Assembly: GCA_003326195.1 (NCBI GenBank)
Contig: LXQE01000029.1
Coordinates: 276,291 to 340,290, forward strand
Length of the DNA: 64,000 nt
Source of the DNA: Nostoc punctiforme NIES-2108
Lineage (GTDB): Bacteria > Cyanobacteriota > Cyanobacteriia > Cyanobacteriales > Nostocaceae
Reading direction: 5' to 3'
Made by a program: the position numbers and the translations under genes. The notes beneath the pieces were generated by a model that was given only the letters and a program-made list of their open reading frames with translations, did no database searches and was not told the origin of the DNA. Of the stretch, positions 46,899 to 56,536 are shown one piece after another. The number at the start of each line of letters is the position of its first letter. The first letter of the stretch is position 1.

Positions 46899-47040
46899 GG
46901 CATTGGGGATTGGGCATTGGGCATGGACAAGAGATAAGGTAGACAAGTCAGAGGGGGGAGACAAGGGAGAGACTTGTTCAATAATTCCCCCTTGTCCCCC
47001 TGCTCCCCTGCCCCTCCGCTCCCTCTGCCCCTTTGCTCGC
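46899..47040. repeat. Low-complexity repeat spacer
   Basis: It is built from GGGCATTGGG-like heptamers, GAGACAAGGGAGAGACTTG and a C-rich run (CCCCTGCTCCCCTGCCCC) similar to that near 22.88 kb and inside thiO at 63.86 kb. It joins the two stop codons of ycf23 and the DegT gene. Confidence 0.7.
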
Positions 47041-47041
47041 C

Positions 47042-48190
47042 TCACCCCAAACAATTCTTCAACGCATAAATCACCTGGTCTTGCTGCTGTTGTGTCAGTT
47101 CTGGGAACATCGGTAAGGATATAACCTCATGGCAAGCTTGCTCTGCTATTGGTAAGTCCCCAATTTGATAGCCTAGATTTTGATAAACTGGCTGCAAATG
47201 TAAAGGGTGGGGGTAGTAAATCATTGAACTCACGCCCTGTTCTTGCAATTGACTACGCACCCAATCTCGGTATTTGGCGCTAGAACCATTGCGCCCTTCG
47301 CCGGATATGCGAATAGTGTATTGATTCCATACCCCAATACCCCCAGGTAATTCTTGCGGCGGCGCAATCCCCGGAACTTGGCTAAGGTACTGGTAGTAAT
47401 AGTTGGCAATATCTCGGCGGCGATCGTTCCAAATATCTAAATAACGTAGCTTAATCTGCAAAATAGCTGCTTGGAGAGCATCTAATCGGCTATTTACACC
47501 TATTTCCTCGTGCAAATATCGAATCTTACTACCATGATCTCTTAGTATTCGCAGTTTAGTGGCGATCGCTGGATCGTTAGTTGTTATTGCTCCACCATCG
47601 CCACAACCACCAAGATTTTTGGTAGGGTAGAAACTAAAGCAACCAATATGTCCAATGCTTCCGACTTTTTCACCCGCCCAAATCGCGCCTGTAGACTGAG
47701 CGCAATCTTCAACTATTGACAAATTGTGAGACTGAGCGATCGCCATCAATGATGTCATATCCACAGGTTGTCCAAAGAGGTGAACCGGGATAATCGCTTT
47801 AGTTTTAGGTGTAATCGCCGCTGCGACTTGCTCTACATCCAAATTAAACGTAGTCGCGTCAATATCAACGAAAACAGGCTTTGCACCGACGGCGCTAATC
47901 ACTTCAGATGTCGCAATAAAGGTGAAAGGCGTTGTAATCACTTCATCGCCTGCACCAACGTCCAAGACTCGTAACGCTAAGTAGAGCGCATCAGTACCAG
48001 AATTACAAGCCACACATTCAGTGACAGTATTATAAGCGGCAAACTGTTGTTCAAAGCCTTCGACTAAGGGGCCGCCAATATAGCGGCCGGAAGCCAAAAC
48101 CTCTAACACAGCTGCACTTACTTCTGCTTCGATGGTGGTGTATTGCTGCTTGATATCAAAGGCAGGGATGGGATTTACACTTTGGATCAT
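47042..48190 (-). CDS. DegT/DnrJ/EryC1-type sugar aminotransferase
   Basis: The protein has 382 residues. It is PLP-dependent, with the lysine in SFYPTKNLGGCGDGG, a segment typical of amino-sugar aminotransferases. It begins NPIPAFDIKQQYTTIEAEV, also typical. It would make an amino sugar for polysaccharides, O-antigen or glycolipids. No sugar-synthesis partner genes are nearby. Ends conserve the QQQQDQVIYAL tail. Confidence 0.92.
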   Translation of the reverse strand: MIQSVNPIPAFDIKQQYTTIEAEVSAAVLEVLASGRYIGGPLVEGFEQQFAAYNTVTECVACNSGTDALYLALRVLDVGAGDEVITTPFTFIATSEVISAVGAKPVFVDIDATTFNLDVEQVAAAITPKTKAIIPVHLFGQPVDMTSLMAIAQSHNLSIVEDCAQSTGAIWAGEKVGSIGHIGCFSFYPTKNLGGCGDGGAITTNDPAIATKLRILRDHGSKIRYLHEEIGVNSRLDALQAAILQIKLRYLDIWNDRRRDIANYYYQYLSQVPGIAPPQELPGGIGVWNQYTIRISGEGRNGSSAKYRDWVRSQLQEQGVSSMIYYPHPLHLQPVYQNLGYQIGDLPIAEQACHEVISLPMFPELTQQQQDQVIYALKNCLG

Positions 48191-48510
48191 GAGTTCTCAT
48201 TTTATCGGGAGATACAAAGGATGCACTTCGACAGTCAATTTTTGCTGATTGAATTGTGAATCAAAGAGGAGCTACTAAAAGACTATCGCCCAAGATACGC
48301 ATCTATTAGGGTTTTTACTTAAATTGTGGTGCGGTAAACCACCGCACATTTAATTTACAGATAGTAGGCATACTAGGTGTTTGCCATGTTAAGGTCGTAC
48401 CATTTTGAATTGATGAAAGTGATATATATCAACCAAGATCCAACACATCCGATCAAAGTTCCAAATGTGTGGGCTGCTTTGAAAAGAAAATACCAGGAGA
48501 TAGAGAACCC

Positions 48511-49287
48511 ATGCAGGATCTAATCAAGCTGGATTTTGTGGATTTAGCTATTGCTGTGGGATTGATGGCGATCGCCATTGGTTTATCTGCCTGGGAAAAA
48601 TTAGGATTAGAGTTGAACCTAGCCCTTGCTACTGGGAGAACCATCTTACAACTTCTTGTATTGGGATACATTTTAGATTTCATCTTGGCTTTAGACAATG
48701 CTTGGGCAGTTTTGGCGCTATTAGCAATAATGCTGACAATTACGGCGATTGTCGCACGAAATCGCATCAGCCAAAAAATTCCTTATGTCTTGCCTTTGGT
48801 GTGGGGTGCAATTTTAATTAGTACCGCCGTGACAGTGTTTTACATCAACTTCTTAATCATTCAACCAGAGAGATGGTATGAACCACAGTATATAATTCCC
48901 CTAGCAGGGATAGTCTTAGGCAACGCTACCAATGCAGCTGCGATCGCAGGCGATCGTCTTGTCAGCACCATTAATTCCAGCCATCTCGAAATAGAAACCC
49001 ATTTAAGCTTAGGTGCAACTCCAGAGCAAGCAGTTAGCCAGTATCGCAAAGACGCCATCAAAGCCGGATTAATTCCCACTCTCAATCAAATGATACTCAT
49101 AGGTATGGTCGCAATACCAGGAATTACCACCGGACAGTTATTAGCTGGTGTCAAACCTCTAGATGCTGTATCCTACGAAATTTTGATTATGTTCATGGTT
49201 GCTTTTGCTAACTTGTTGACAACAGTTTTAGTCACGAAGGGGTTGTGTCGTCAATTTTTTAATTCCGCCGCGCAGTTGGTGAGATGA
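48511..49287 (+). CDS. FetB-like ABC transporter permease
   Basis: The protein has 258 residues from the ATG at 48511. An in-frame GTG at 48469 would add fourteen residues before the first helix, and AGGAG lies 11 bases before the ATG. There are about seven hydrophobic segments, with the LATGRTILQLLVLGY segment and the AIAGDRLVSTINSSHLEIE loop, both typical of the UPF0014/FetB (YbbM) family of iron-export permeases. FetA, the ATPase partner, is not seen nearby, so the partner must be elsewhere. Confidence 0.88.
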   Translation: MQDLIKLDFVDLAIAVGLMAIAIGLSAWEKLGLELNLALATGRTILQLLVLGYILDFILALDNAWAVLALLAIMLTITAIVARNRISQKIPYVLPLVWGAILISTAVTVFYINFLIIQPERWYEPQYIIPLAGIVLGNATNAAAIAGDRLVSTINSSHLEIETHLSLGATPEQAVSQYRKDAIKAGLIPTLNQMILIGMVAIPGITTGQLLAGVKPLDAVSYEILIMFMVAFANLLTTVLVTKGLCRQFFNSAAQLVR

Positions 49288-49343
49288 AGAGTGCTGAGTA
49301 GGGTGAAGGGATTAACCTACTCCAAAATAAGTATTTCATTTCC

Positions 49344-49379
49344 TTGTAGGGGCGCATAACTAGCTGTGCGCCCCTACAA
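49344..49379. repeat. Long hairpin repeat
   Basis: A 13-bp perfect inverted repeat TTGTAGGGGCGCA/TGCGCCCCTACAA with a 10-base loop, 57 bases after the fetB-like stop. It may act as its terminator, although no T-run follows. This hairpin type is widespread in Nostoc spacers. Confidence 0.6.
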
Positions 49380-49740
49380 AGTCGCTACACATTGAATTAT
49401 AAGGATATTTGAGGAACGCATCTATCCTATGAAGTATTTTATGCAAAGCATAAATAAATATTTATATGGTTATTTAAAAATCATGTGATTTCAGTATTTC
49501 AACCTGACGCTGTAAAGCTGAGAACTCAACGTATTGCCGTCTATCGGAGGTAACAGAACCAAAAGAGGATTGTCATCATTAGGAGATGTACCTTTAGGTA
49601 GGGATGTCAAGTAGGTGAAATATTTATTAATATTGTTAATAGATAGTAAATGTAAATTCAGCGTCAGGAATCCGAAAAAATTCCTAATAGCAGGTATTGA
49701 GCATCAATCATCAGATTGTTCACCAACGGAACAGAAGATT

Positions 49741-49959
49741 ATGAAAGACCAAAAACCATCAGACTCTAAGCAATTCGTCGGAAATCTCAAGAATGGGATT
49801 TGGCTGTTTGGGCTGTCATCCTGGGTATTTGGCATTACCGATCGCAGTATTGCTTCATTTGCAGATGGCTATCTATCTGCTTTGGATTTGACGCAACTAT
49901 TTACGGCGGCTACATTCTTTGTGGCATGGCTATTTTTGAAACCCACATCCAGAGTGTAA
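49741..49959 (+). CDS. Small membrane protein, 72 residues
   Basis: From the ATG at 49741, the protein begins MKDQKPSDSKQFVGNLKNG and then has two hydrophobic segments (IWLFGLSSWVFGI and LFTAATFFVAWLFL). A longer frame back to 49615 with a GTG start would add an odd N-terminus. No family recognised. The region on either side has no other gene. Confidence 0.5.
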   Translation: MKDQKPSDSKQFVGNLKNGIWLFGLSSWVFGITDRSIASFADGYLSALDLTQLFTAATFFVAWLFLKPTSRV

Positions 49960-50513
49960 GTTAACCAACTGATTAGTATCCAGTCACTCTTGACGCTAGT
50001 CCGATCGAGGTTTAGAAAGTTGTTTATTTGATGCCATAGGGGGTGCGCGACAGAATGCATAAATTCTTTTGCATCATCGCAATCAAGGTAATTCGTAAAA
50101 TTTCCGAATTACCCTGATTTCAAGTTCTTACGAGAGAGAATCAGGATCTATACCAAGTTCATGCAAGCTCTGTGCCAGAATTTGGCCACGTTCTGCTGGC
50201 GTTAGTAATTTGATTTTGGTGTATCTAAAAAATTTTTCTAATTTTCCGGAATTGATTATGCTCAGGTCGTAGTCTCTATCAGATTAGCGATTTATACTGA
50301 AACTCTATAACGAACCTTCGGGGAATATAACCCCATTACGGATTAAAAGCCCGGTCTTCATGGCCGGGCTTTTAACAATAAATTAAAAAAAATTGGGGTA
50401 ACTCTGGAAAATCCCAGAATTACCCCAAATTTTAAAAGTTACGGATTGTTCTTAACTCCTAATTGTTGTAAAGACGCGATTAATCGCGTCTCTACTCCTA
50501 ACTCCTCATTAAA
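49960..50513. other. Intergenic region with terminator
   Basis: About 550 bases without a convincing gene. It holds a direct TTCCGAATTACC repeat at about 50090-50115, a bidirectional terminator (50345-50373) and a HIP-like hairpin GACGCGATTAATCGCGTC (50474-50491). A small RNA ending at the 50373 terminator is possible. Confidence 0.5.
50345..50373. terminator. Bidirectional terminator hairpin
   Basis: A 10-bp stem AAAAGCCCGG/CCGGGCTTTT with a 9-base loop, with T-runs built in on both strands. It lies about 140 bases beyond the ftsH stop on the minus strand, so it could end ftsH or an unseen plus-strand transcript. Confidence 0.8.
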
Positions 50514-52355
50514 TTAGGCAAACGCAGCAGTTGTCACATCGTTGTTCGACAGAATTTCTTGCAACTCTTCAGCGTCTACTGTTTCTTTATCAACCAGCAT
50601 TTGCGCTATCTCATCTAAAATGTGGCGGTTACGCACCAACACTTCTTTAGCCCGTGTATAGGCTACATCAACAAGTTTGCGGACTTCTTCATCAATGGCA
50701 GCGGCGGTTTCTTCAGAAAAATCACGCTCTGACATGATATCGCGTCCGAGGAACATGTTACCTTGTTGACGACCAAGGGCAACAGGGCCTAAGCGATCGC
50801 TCATCCCAAATCGGGTGATCATCTGACGGGCAACACGGGCTACTTGTTGTAAGTCATTAGAAGCACCAGTGGTAACTTCTTCTTCACCAAAGATTAATTC
50901 TTCAGCAATCCGACCACCCAAAGCCACAGCCATCTGATTTTCCAGATAAGCGCGGCTGTATAAACCAGTGTCCATGCGGTCTTCGCTGGGGGTAAACCAA
51001 GTTAAACCACCTGCGCGACCACGAGGAATGATGCTAATCTTTTGTACTGGGTCATAGTCTGGCATCAAAGCACCAACTAAAGCGTGACCAGCTTCGTGAT
51101 ATGCCACCAAAGTTTTGCGCTTTTCGCTCATTACTCGGTCTTTCTTCTCTGGCCCAGCTAATACGCGGTCAATAGCGTCGTTGATTTCATCCATCGAAAT
51201 TTCAGTCAAATTCCGGCGTGCTGCCAGAATTGCGGCTTCATTCAACAGGTTGGATAAATCTGCACCAGTAAATCCAGGGGTACGACGGGCGATTTTATCC
51301 AAATCCACATCTTTCGCCAAGGTTTTGCCACGAGCGTGTACCTTGAGGATTTCGCTACGTCCGGCATAATCGGGACGGTCTACCACAACTTGACGGTCAA
51401 AGCGACCAGGACGCAACAAGGCTGCATCTAGAACATCAGGACGGTTGGTAGCGGCAATAATAATGATGCCAGTGTTGCCTTCAAAACCATCCATTTCGGT
51501 GAGCAACTGGTTGAGGGTTTGTTCCCGCTCATCGTTACCACCACCTAAACCTGCACCCCGTTGACGACCTACAGCGTCAATTTCATCGATGAAGACGATA
51601 CAAGGAGCATTGGTCTTAGCTTGTTCAAATAAATCGCGGACGCGGGATGCACCCACACCGACGAACATTTCCACAAATTCTGAACCGGAGATTGAGAAGA
51701 AAGGTACACCTGCTTCACCAGCTACGGCACGCGCGAGGAGGGTTTTACCTGTACCAGGAGGGCCAACTAACAACACACCTTTAGGAATTTTTGCACCAAC
51801 GGCGGTAAAGCGATCGGCGTTTTTCAGAAAGTCTACGACTTCGTTTAATTCCAACTTGGCTTGGTCAATACCAGCAACATCGCCAAATGTCACCTGAGTT
51901 TGGGGTTCCATTTGGACTCTGGCTTTGGATTTGCCAAAGTTCATCGCTTGGCTGCCTGGGCCACTTTGAGCGCGACGTAGCAAGAAGAATAAGCCAACCA
52001 AAAGCAATACAGGGAAAAATAAGCTGCTCAGTGCCTTAAACCAAAATCCTTCGTCGGTTTGGGGCAAAACAGAAATATCAACGCCTTTAGAAGTCAGAGT
52101 ATTAATCAAGTCTGGATCGTTGACTAAGGTAACAATCCGTTTAGCTGGATCATATTTGGGTGTAACCAGTGCTGTGGAGCGATCTGCACTCAAACTGACT
52201 TTTTCTACTCTGCCTTGCTGAACTTCTTGAATAAAGCGACTGTATCGCCATGTCTCTCTGCTTTGGGGTTGTTTGTCAAAAAATGCTGTTCCCAGCGCAA
52301 TTACGACAATAAACAGCAGCGCGTACAGCCCTGCATTTCTCCATCTTTTATTCAC
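50514..52355 (-). CDS. ftsH: ATP-dependent zinc metalloprotease FtsH
   Basis: The protein has 613 residues. Two N-terminal membrane helices flank a periplasmic domain. The AAA+ part has Walker A GPPGTGKT and Walker [10 protein letters not shown], and the second region of homology follows. The zinc protease motif HEAGH is at about residue 420. It degrades damaged membrane proteins such as the photosystem II D1 protein. The opening [20 protein letters not shown] suits the cyanobacterial PSII-repair type, but which of the cyanobacterial FtsH paralogues it is cannot be decided here. A single transcription unit is likely. Confidence 0.95.
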   Translation of the reverse strand: MNKRWRNAGLYALLFIVVIALGTAFFDKQPQSRETWRYSRFIQEVQQGRVEKVSLSADRSTALVTPKYDPAKRIVTLVNDPDLINTLTSKGVDISVLPQTDEGFWFKALSSLFFPVLLLVGLFFLLRRAQSGPGSQAMNFGKSKARVQMEPQTQVTFGDVAGIDQAKLELNEVVDFLKNADRFTAVGAKIPKGVLLVGPPGTGKTLLARAVAGEAGVPFFSISGSEFVEMFVGVGASRVRDLFEQAKTNAPCIVFIDEIDAVGRQRGAGLGGGNDEREQTLNQLLTEMDGFEGNTGIIIIAATNRPDVLDAALLRPGRFDRQVVVDRPDYAGRSEILKVHARGKTLAKDVDLDKIARRTPGFTGADLSNLLNEAAILAARRNLTEISMDEINDAIDRVLAGPEKKDRVMSEKRKTLVAYHEAGHALVGALMPDYDPVQKISIIPRGRAGGLTWFTPSEDRMDTGLYSRAYLENQMAVALGGRIAEELIFGEEEVTTGASNDLQQVARVARQMITRFGMSDRLGPVALGRQQGNMFLGRDIMSERDFSEETAAAIDEEVRKLVDVAYTRAKEVLVRNRHILDEIAQMLVDKETVDAEELQEILSNNDVTTAAFA

Positions 52356-52468
52356 TAAGGTCTATCCTCCGGTATTTTTCGCGCAATCGCCTAGCTTCTC
52401 TGCTCGGAAAGGTGATTATTAAGATTTATGTTAACTTATCTTAAGATATAACAAATTTGGTGTGGCTG

Positions 52469-53269
52469 TCATACTAAAAAAAGCTCCCTTATTAGCTGAA
52501 AACTTTGATGGTAGGGATTATATTGTAGCGACCCTGAAGGCAGATGAACTGTATGAATAGGAATAATTTCTACCACACTATTAGTGTAGGCGATCGCTTC
52601 AAATCTCTGGACTAACTCGACGCTCCAAGTTTCTTCTCGTGCTGGCTGGTGGTGGTTTTGCAACCAGTTTACAAGTCGCGATCGCACAATTCCCGGCAAA
52701 ATTCCGGCCTTTATTGGTGGCGTGTACCAACTGCGATCGCACCATCCCCAAAGGTTGCCTGTACTGGTTTCTAGCCAATTTCCTTGAGTATCGACTAATA
52801 TTGCTTCTTGAGCATCTGAGCTAGTTTTTGCCAACCAAGCACTCAAATAATTTCCAGTTTTATGAGAGGGGAGAGAGCGAGAAAATTCTGAACTGGCAAC
52901 AGCGCATGAAGTACCATTCTTTTGTTTTTCTGTCAAATTTTGTGGTAATAATCTACCAGTTATCCATTCTCGCCCATCGGGAAAAAGGGTAATTCTGAGA
53001 ACGGGGAAGTGTGGGAGAAGAATTTGAGCGCCTTGACGCAGACGGTTCCAATCGGGTTGCTGCCAGCCAAAAGTTTGTAGTGAGAAAAGTAAGCGATCGC
53101 AATGTGCTTGCCAATTAGTTAAATTACTATCTAGGGAATTCTCATAAACCCGCAATGTTGTAAAAACAGTTGCCCCAAAAAGTAAACCCGGATCGTTAAT
53201 GTTTAATTCTAGGGTTTGAGAGTGAATTAATTTGCCGTCATACCAAAAAATATTATTTGTCACAACCAA
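52469..53269 (-). CDS. Class IV aminotransferase / aminodeoxychorismate lyase-like
   Basis: The protein has 266 residues. The PLP fold type IV is clear: GLLFGATVFTTLRVYEN near the start, EAILVDTQGNWLETSTGNLWGW and IYTNSVVEI-like ending. It may be 4-amino-4-deoxychorismate lyase (PabC) of folate synthesis, since cyanobacterial genomes have one of this size, or a branched-chain aminotransferase-like enzyme. The end of the acetyltransferase gene lies 11 bases upstream, so both share a transcript. Confidence 0.85.
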   Translation of the reverse strand: MVVTNNIFWYDGKLIHSQTLELNINDPGLLFGATVFTTLRVYENSLDSNLTNWQAHCDRLLFSLQTFGWQQPDWNRLRQGAQILLPHFPVLRITLFPDGREWITGRLLPQNLTEKQKNGTSCAVASSEFSRSLPSHKTGNYLSAWLAKTSSDAQEAILVDTQGNWLETSTGNLWGWCDRSWYTPPIKAGILPGIVRSRLVNWLQNHHQPAREETWSVELVQRFEAIAYTNSVVEIIPIHTVHLPSGSLQYNPYHQSFQLIRELFLV

Positions 53270-53280
53270 ATTGCTTATTG

Positions 53281-53718
53281 CTACAACTCCATTGAAAAGT
53301 GATGACTTGTAATGCTCATACGCTGCATGAGATAAAACCTGTGGGCTGCATATCGCTGAACACCAGAATCAAGACTCAGGTGTTTACATTCATGATTTCT
53401 GGCATATTCAATTAGCCACTGAAATAATTGTTGACCGTAGCTGTGTGACCGTTTCAACTCATCAACAACTAAATCATCAATGTATAAAAACTTCCCCGAT
53501 GCTAAACAATTAGAAATGCGAAATCCGGCGACCGCTACAGCTTGCTTTTCTACCTCCAAGAATGCAAGTTGATATCCTTCCTTCATTTGATATCGAACTT
53601 GTTCTACAAACTTAGTCTGTTCAATGTGAGGGCGCAACTGAGAGATAACAGGAAAACAACCTAATATTTGAAAGTCAGATTCTACCAATTTTATTGACAT
53701 TAGTATTACTTTACTCAA
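53281..53718 (-). CDS. GNAT-family acetyltransferase
   Basis: The protein has 145 residues. Motif A of the acetyl-CoA site is ELKRSHSYGQQLFQWLIEYAR, and the protein ends QRYAAHRFYLMQRM, typical of GNAT. The substrate is unknown. The gene lies 11 bases upstream of the aminotransferase gene on the same strand. Confidence 0.9.
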   Translation of the reverse strand: MSKVILMSIKLVESDFQILGCFPVISQLRPHIEQTKFVEQVRYQMKEGYQLAFLEVEKQAVAVAGFRISNCLASGKFLYIDDLVVDELKRSHSYGQQLFQWLIEYARNHECKHLSLDSGVQRYAAHRFYLMQRMSITSHHFSMEL

Positions 53719-53780
53719 TCATGTATGAGAAACTTGAAAATAATTGAGCGAATAGAATCCTCGATTACACTTGCAATAAT

Positions 53781-54566
53781 TTAATCTTTAGGAGGAAATA
53801 TAATTTTATTAGTACCTTCAGGAGTTGTAACTATTCTTCCTCCCAAAGCTTCGATTTCCTTAATTGCGCGTTTCTGAGTTCTTTCATCAGCATGATTATT
53901 TAAAACCATTGACCATGTAGAAATTTGAGCATATTTACTATTAGGATTTCGGCTCAGAAATTCAGCAGTTCTTTGGGAAGTATTAGCTACAAGTTGACTT
54001 TCTGGATCTGAAAATTTACTCGCCCAGTTTGCAGCCGTTGCAAAAGACTGTTGGGCAGCTTTCGCGTTGCCTAAAAATAATAACTCATCAACTCCTTTAT
54101 AACGCCAGATGTAATAAGACCTTTCGGGAACTGAGGGTGATAGTGATTTTAAGCCTTTTTCTGATATTGCGATCGCACGTTCTGGCATACCAGCATATAA
54201 TGAAGTACTGATCGAAAGACTGTGATAGGCTGCTAAAAATCGCGGGTCACGTTCTAGAATCACTTCAAAATATTCTGGACTTAAACTGTAACCTGTTTTA
54301 TCCCGAATTTCATCATCTCCAAAATATTGCAGAAAATTGAGATATACCAAATCTGCGATGAAGTTCTCATAACCAAAGCTAGGCGCTTTTTCGAGAAAAT
54401 TCAGACGGATATTTTCAGATTTTATTTCTTTTTTTAGAGTTTCTAAAGAGGCAGATTGTTTTCTATTTATTAGTTTTTGCAATTGGGGGAATTGAATCAA
54501 GCCAACTCCTAAAATACACATACAAATTACAACAGGTGTAGCAAAATTTTGACGAGATAACAACAT
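53781..54566 (-). CDS. Membrane-anchored TPR-like protein
   Basis: The protein has 261 residues. One hydrophobic segment at residues about 10-27 is an N-terminal anchor or uncleaved signal. The rest is helical and TPR-like, with LAAYHSLSISTSLYAGMPER and a Ser/Thr-rich middle. It ends IVTTPEGTNKIIFPPKD. Similar cyanobacterial proteins have no known function. The start at 54566 is the first ATG with plausible initiation. Confidence 0.65.
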   Translation of the reverse strand: MLLSRQNFATPVVICMCILGVGLIQFPQLQKLINRKQSASLETLKKEIKSENIRLNFLEKAPSFGYENFIADLVYLNFLQYFGDDEIRDKTGYSLSPEYFEVILERDPRFLAAYHSLSISTSLYAGMPERAIAISEKGLKSLSPSVPERSYYIWRYKGVDELLFLGNAKAAQQSFATAANWASKFSDPESQLVANTSQRTAEFLSRNPNSKYAQISTWSMVLNNHADERTQKRAIKEIEALGGRIVTTPEGTNKIIFPPKD

Positions 54567-55097
54567 ATTTTCCTTGTCTTTATCATCATAATCATATTAT
54601 TGTATACATACTGCTATCAGAAAAGTCACCCCCATTTGCGAGTTTGCACTTTGCTAGAGCAAATAAAAAACAGGTTGACTAAAATAAATGGATTCAATAG
54701 CTAGTATTACTTTATACTTAATTTTGCTTTTCTTCTGAGACATACTTTATGTTTCTTTGTTCATAAGTAATATCTAATTTCTACAGATTAAAACGAAACA
54801 CCCAAAAGCTAATTAAATAAATCTTTCAGAGTCAACGCCACTTAAAACAATGGAGAAACTTTGCAGCATCGTTGGACTTATTACAAACCGTGGCTCCAAA
54901 ATTTAACACGGTATTATTCTTTTTCTAAGATAAATTTGACTTTAGGAAAATCATAACTTTTTTTAGTAAAGATTGCTTTAATTATTAAGTTGTTTTGACT
55001 TTAGTTACTTTTTTTTAGTAAAAGCCTTAAAATTTTTGACATAACCTAAACTTGTATCTTGTTTATATTTAAATCCGTCTGTAACCTCTAAAATGTC
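54567..55097. other. AT-rich region before the three-gene cassette
   Basis: About 530 bases, very AT-rich and without a gene. Two copies of TTTTTTTAGTAAA lie at about 54959 and 55011, upstream of the cassette start. Base composition differs from neighbours and continues into the three genes, which suggests acquired DNA. Confidence 0.5.
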
Positions 55098-55604
55098 ATG
55101 GTGAATAATACTCTTAACGAAAACGCAGAAACTAATGGTCAATCCATAGAAAATGGGGAAAGCAATAGTCAATTTAGCAAACCAAGTAGTGAATTTAAAA
55201 GAAAAGTTAAGAAGCTAAATACTAAAGGAGAAGGATTCAAGATTGATGACATAATTGATGCTATTCAAACAGCAATAGTTGAAGTTATCGAGCTAGAGAT
55301 TACCACTTGGGTTCCAGAATCATCTACTCAGTTAGAAAATCCCCAAGGGCAGCAAATTGCTCAAACAGGTAATCGAATGCACACTATAATCAATCTAATT
55401 GATGGTGATATAACTAATGAAGTTGGTAGTGAATTTATTGGTAGTGGGCCATATACAGAACTTCGTGAATTTCATCTAACTCAAATCAAAGAAAGTCGAG
55501 AAATTATGCAAAAAAATATAGAAAGTTTGCAGAAGTTGTATGGATTTTTTATAGAAATTATGAAATCTAGTAAAACTTCACAACAATCGCTATCCCGTCC
55601 CTAG
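55098..55604 (+). CDS. Cassette gene 1, unknown function
   Basis: The protein has 168 residues. The first 40 are hydrophilic and Asn/Ser/Glu-rich, so probably disordered. A predicted helix (IQTAIVEVIELEITTWV) follows, and then mixed helices. It has no signal or membrane helix. The helix resembles VHGLVDDITALEVNTMV of the next gene's product (I/L-V...I...LE..T.V), so the two may share an interaction element. It heads a tight three-gene run. No family is recognised. Confidence 0.7.
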   Translation: MVNNTLNENAETNGQSIENGESNSQFSKPSSEFKRKVKKLNTKGEGFKIDDIIDAIQTAIVEVIELEITTWVPESSTQLENPQGQQIAQTGNRMHTIINLIDGDITNEVGSEFIGSGPYTELREFHLTQIKESREIMQKNIESLQKLYGFFIEIMKSSKTSQQSLSRP

Positions 55605-55705
55605 TAGTTGATATTTATTAATTGATATTAACCCAAAAATACCTACAGGATATGAGCTTATCCTAACCTGTAGGTTAATTTGCTTTAGAGAAATCAAGGA
55701 AGACT

Positions 55706-56536
55706 ATGCCTAATAAAATTCAAGAACAAGCTAAAGATTTGCTAGAAAAAGTAGTCTCATCTGTACATGGATTAGTTGATGATATTACAGCTTTAGAAGT
55801 AAATACAATGGTTGTAGAGCAAATTACTGGCGCAAAGTTTAATGCTTGGCAAGCGTATGAAGAGATTTATTCAATAAATGATAAAGACTACTTTGATGCT
55901 CAAGGAATTCCAAATCCAGACGATTTACCAGAACCAGAAAAAACTCAAGCTCAAGAGCTACGTAAGCGTTATACGAGTCTATTTTCGCAACTTGAAAGAG
56001 AATATTTTTACATTCTCCTTGAACAAAGTAATGAGACTAATGAGCCAGATTCCAGGATAATACAATATCAAGAGCGTCTTAAATATCAAGTGGAACATAA
56101 AGCAAATATTGTTCCAACTGATGAAGTATACATTAAGTTAGCTCGACCAATATTACCTGCTCCAACTCCTGTTGCAGATCGAGAAGAAAATAATCTAAAA
56201 AGTTTGCAGCAAAGGTGGAAAGAGATTGAAGAACTTTTGAATAATGATAAATTTATTCGTACACTACGTAAGATGTCTGAGCTTAAAGCTGCACTTAATA
56301 GTGGGAATATTACCAGCATAGATATCGATATTATTTATGCTCAAACTGTTATGCAGTTAGATGGAGATATTATTAGTCGTTACCATAAAAAGCTATTTCA
56401 ATTACCTGATGAGGATAGAAGTTTAATCCTAAAAATACATAATGAAGGGGTAGTCGCTGGAGAAAAGCAGTGGCGTGGAACACTAGATTTTCTGATTGGT
56501 ATTATACAAAATATCGCAAAATTATCCCGACAATGA
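55706..56536 (+). CDS. Cassette gene 2, unknown helical protein
   Basis: The protein has 276 residues, acidic and largely helical, with a Pro-rich hinge near 150 (ARPILPAPTPVA) and coiled-coil-like parts (LKSLQQRWKEIEELLNNDKF). It shares a short N-terminal element with the gene before. Its stop TGA overlaps the next gene's ATG by four bases (ATGA), which means coupled translation. There is no catalytic motif I can name. The 101-base gap to gene 1 may hold a small promoter or simple linker. Confidence 0.75.
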   Translation: MPNKIQEQAKDLLEKVVSSVHGLVDDITALEVNTMVVEQITGAKFNAWQAYEEIYSINDKDYFDAQGIPNPDDLPEPEKTQAQELRKRYTSLFSQLEREYFYILLEQSNETNEPDSRIIQYQERLKYQVEHKANIVPTDEVYIKLARPILPAPTPVADREENNLKSLQQRWKEIEELLNNDKFIRTLRKMSELKAALNSGNITSIDIDIIYAQTVMQLDGDIISRYHKKLFQLPDEDRSLILKIHNEGVVAGEKQWRGTLDFLIGIIQNIAKLSRQ

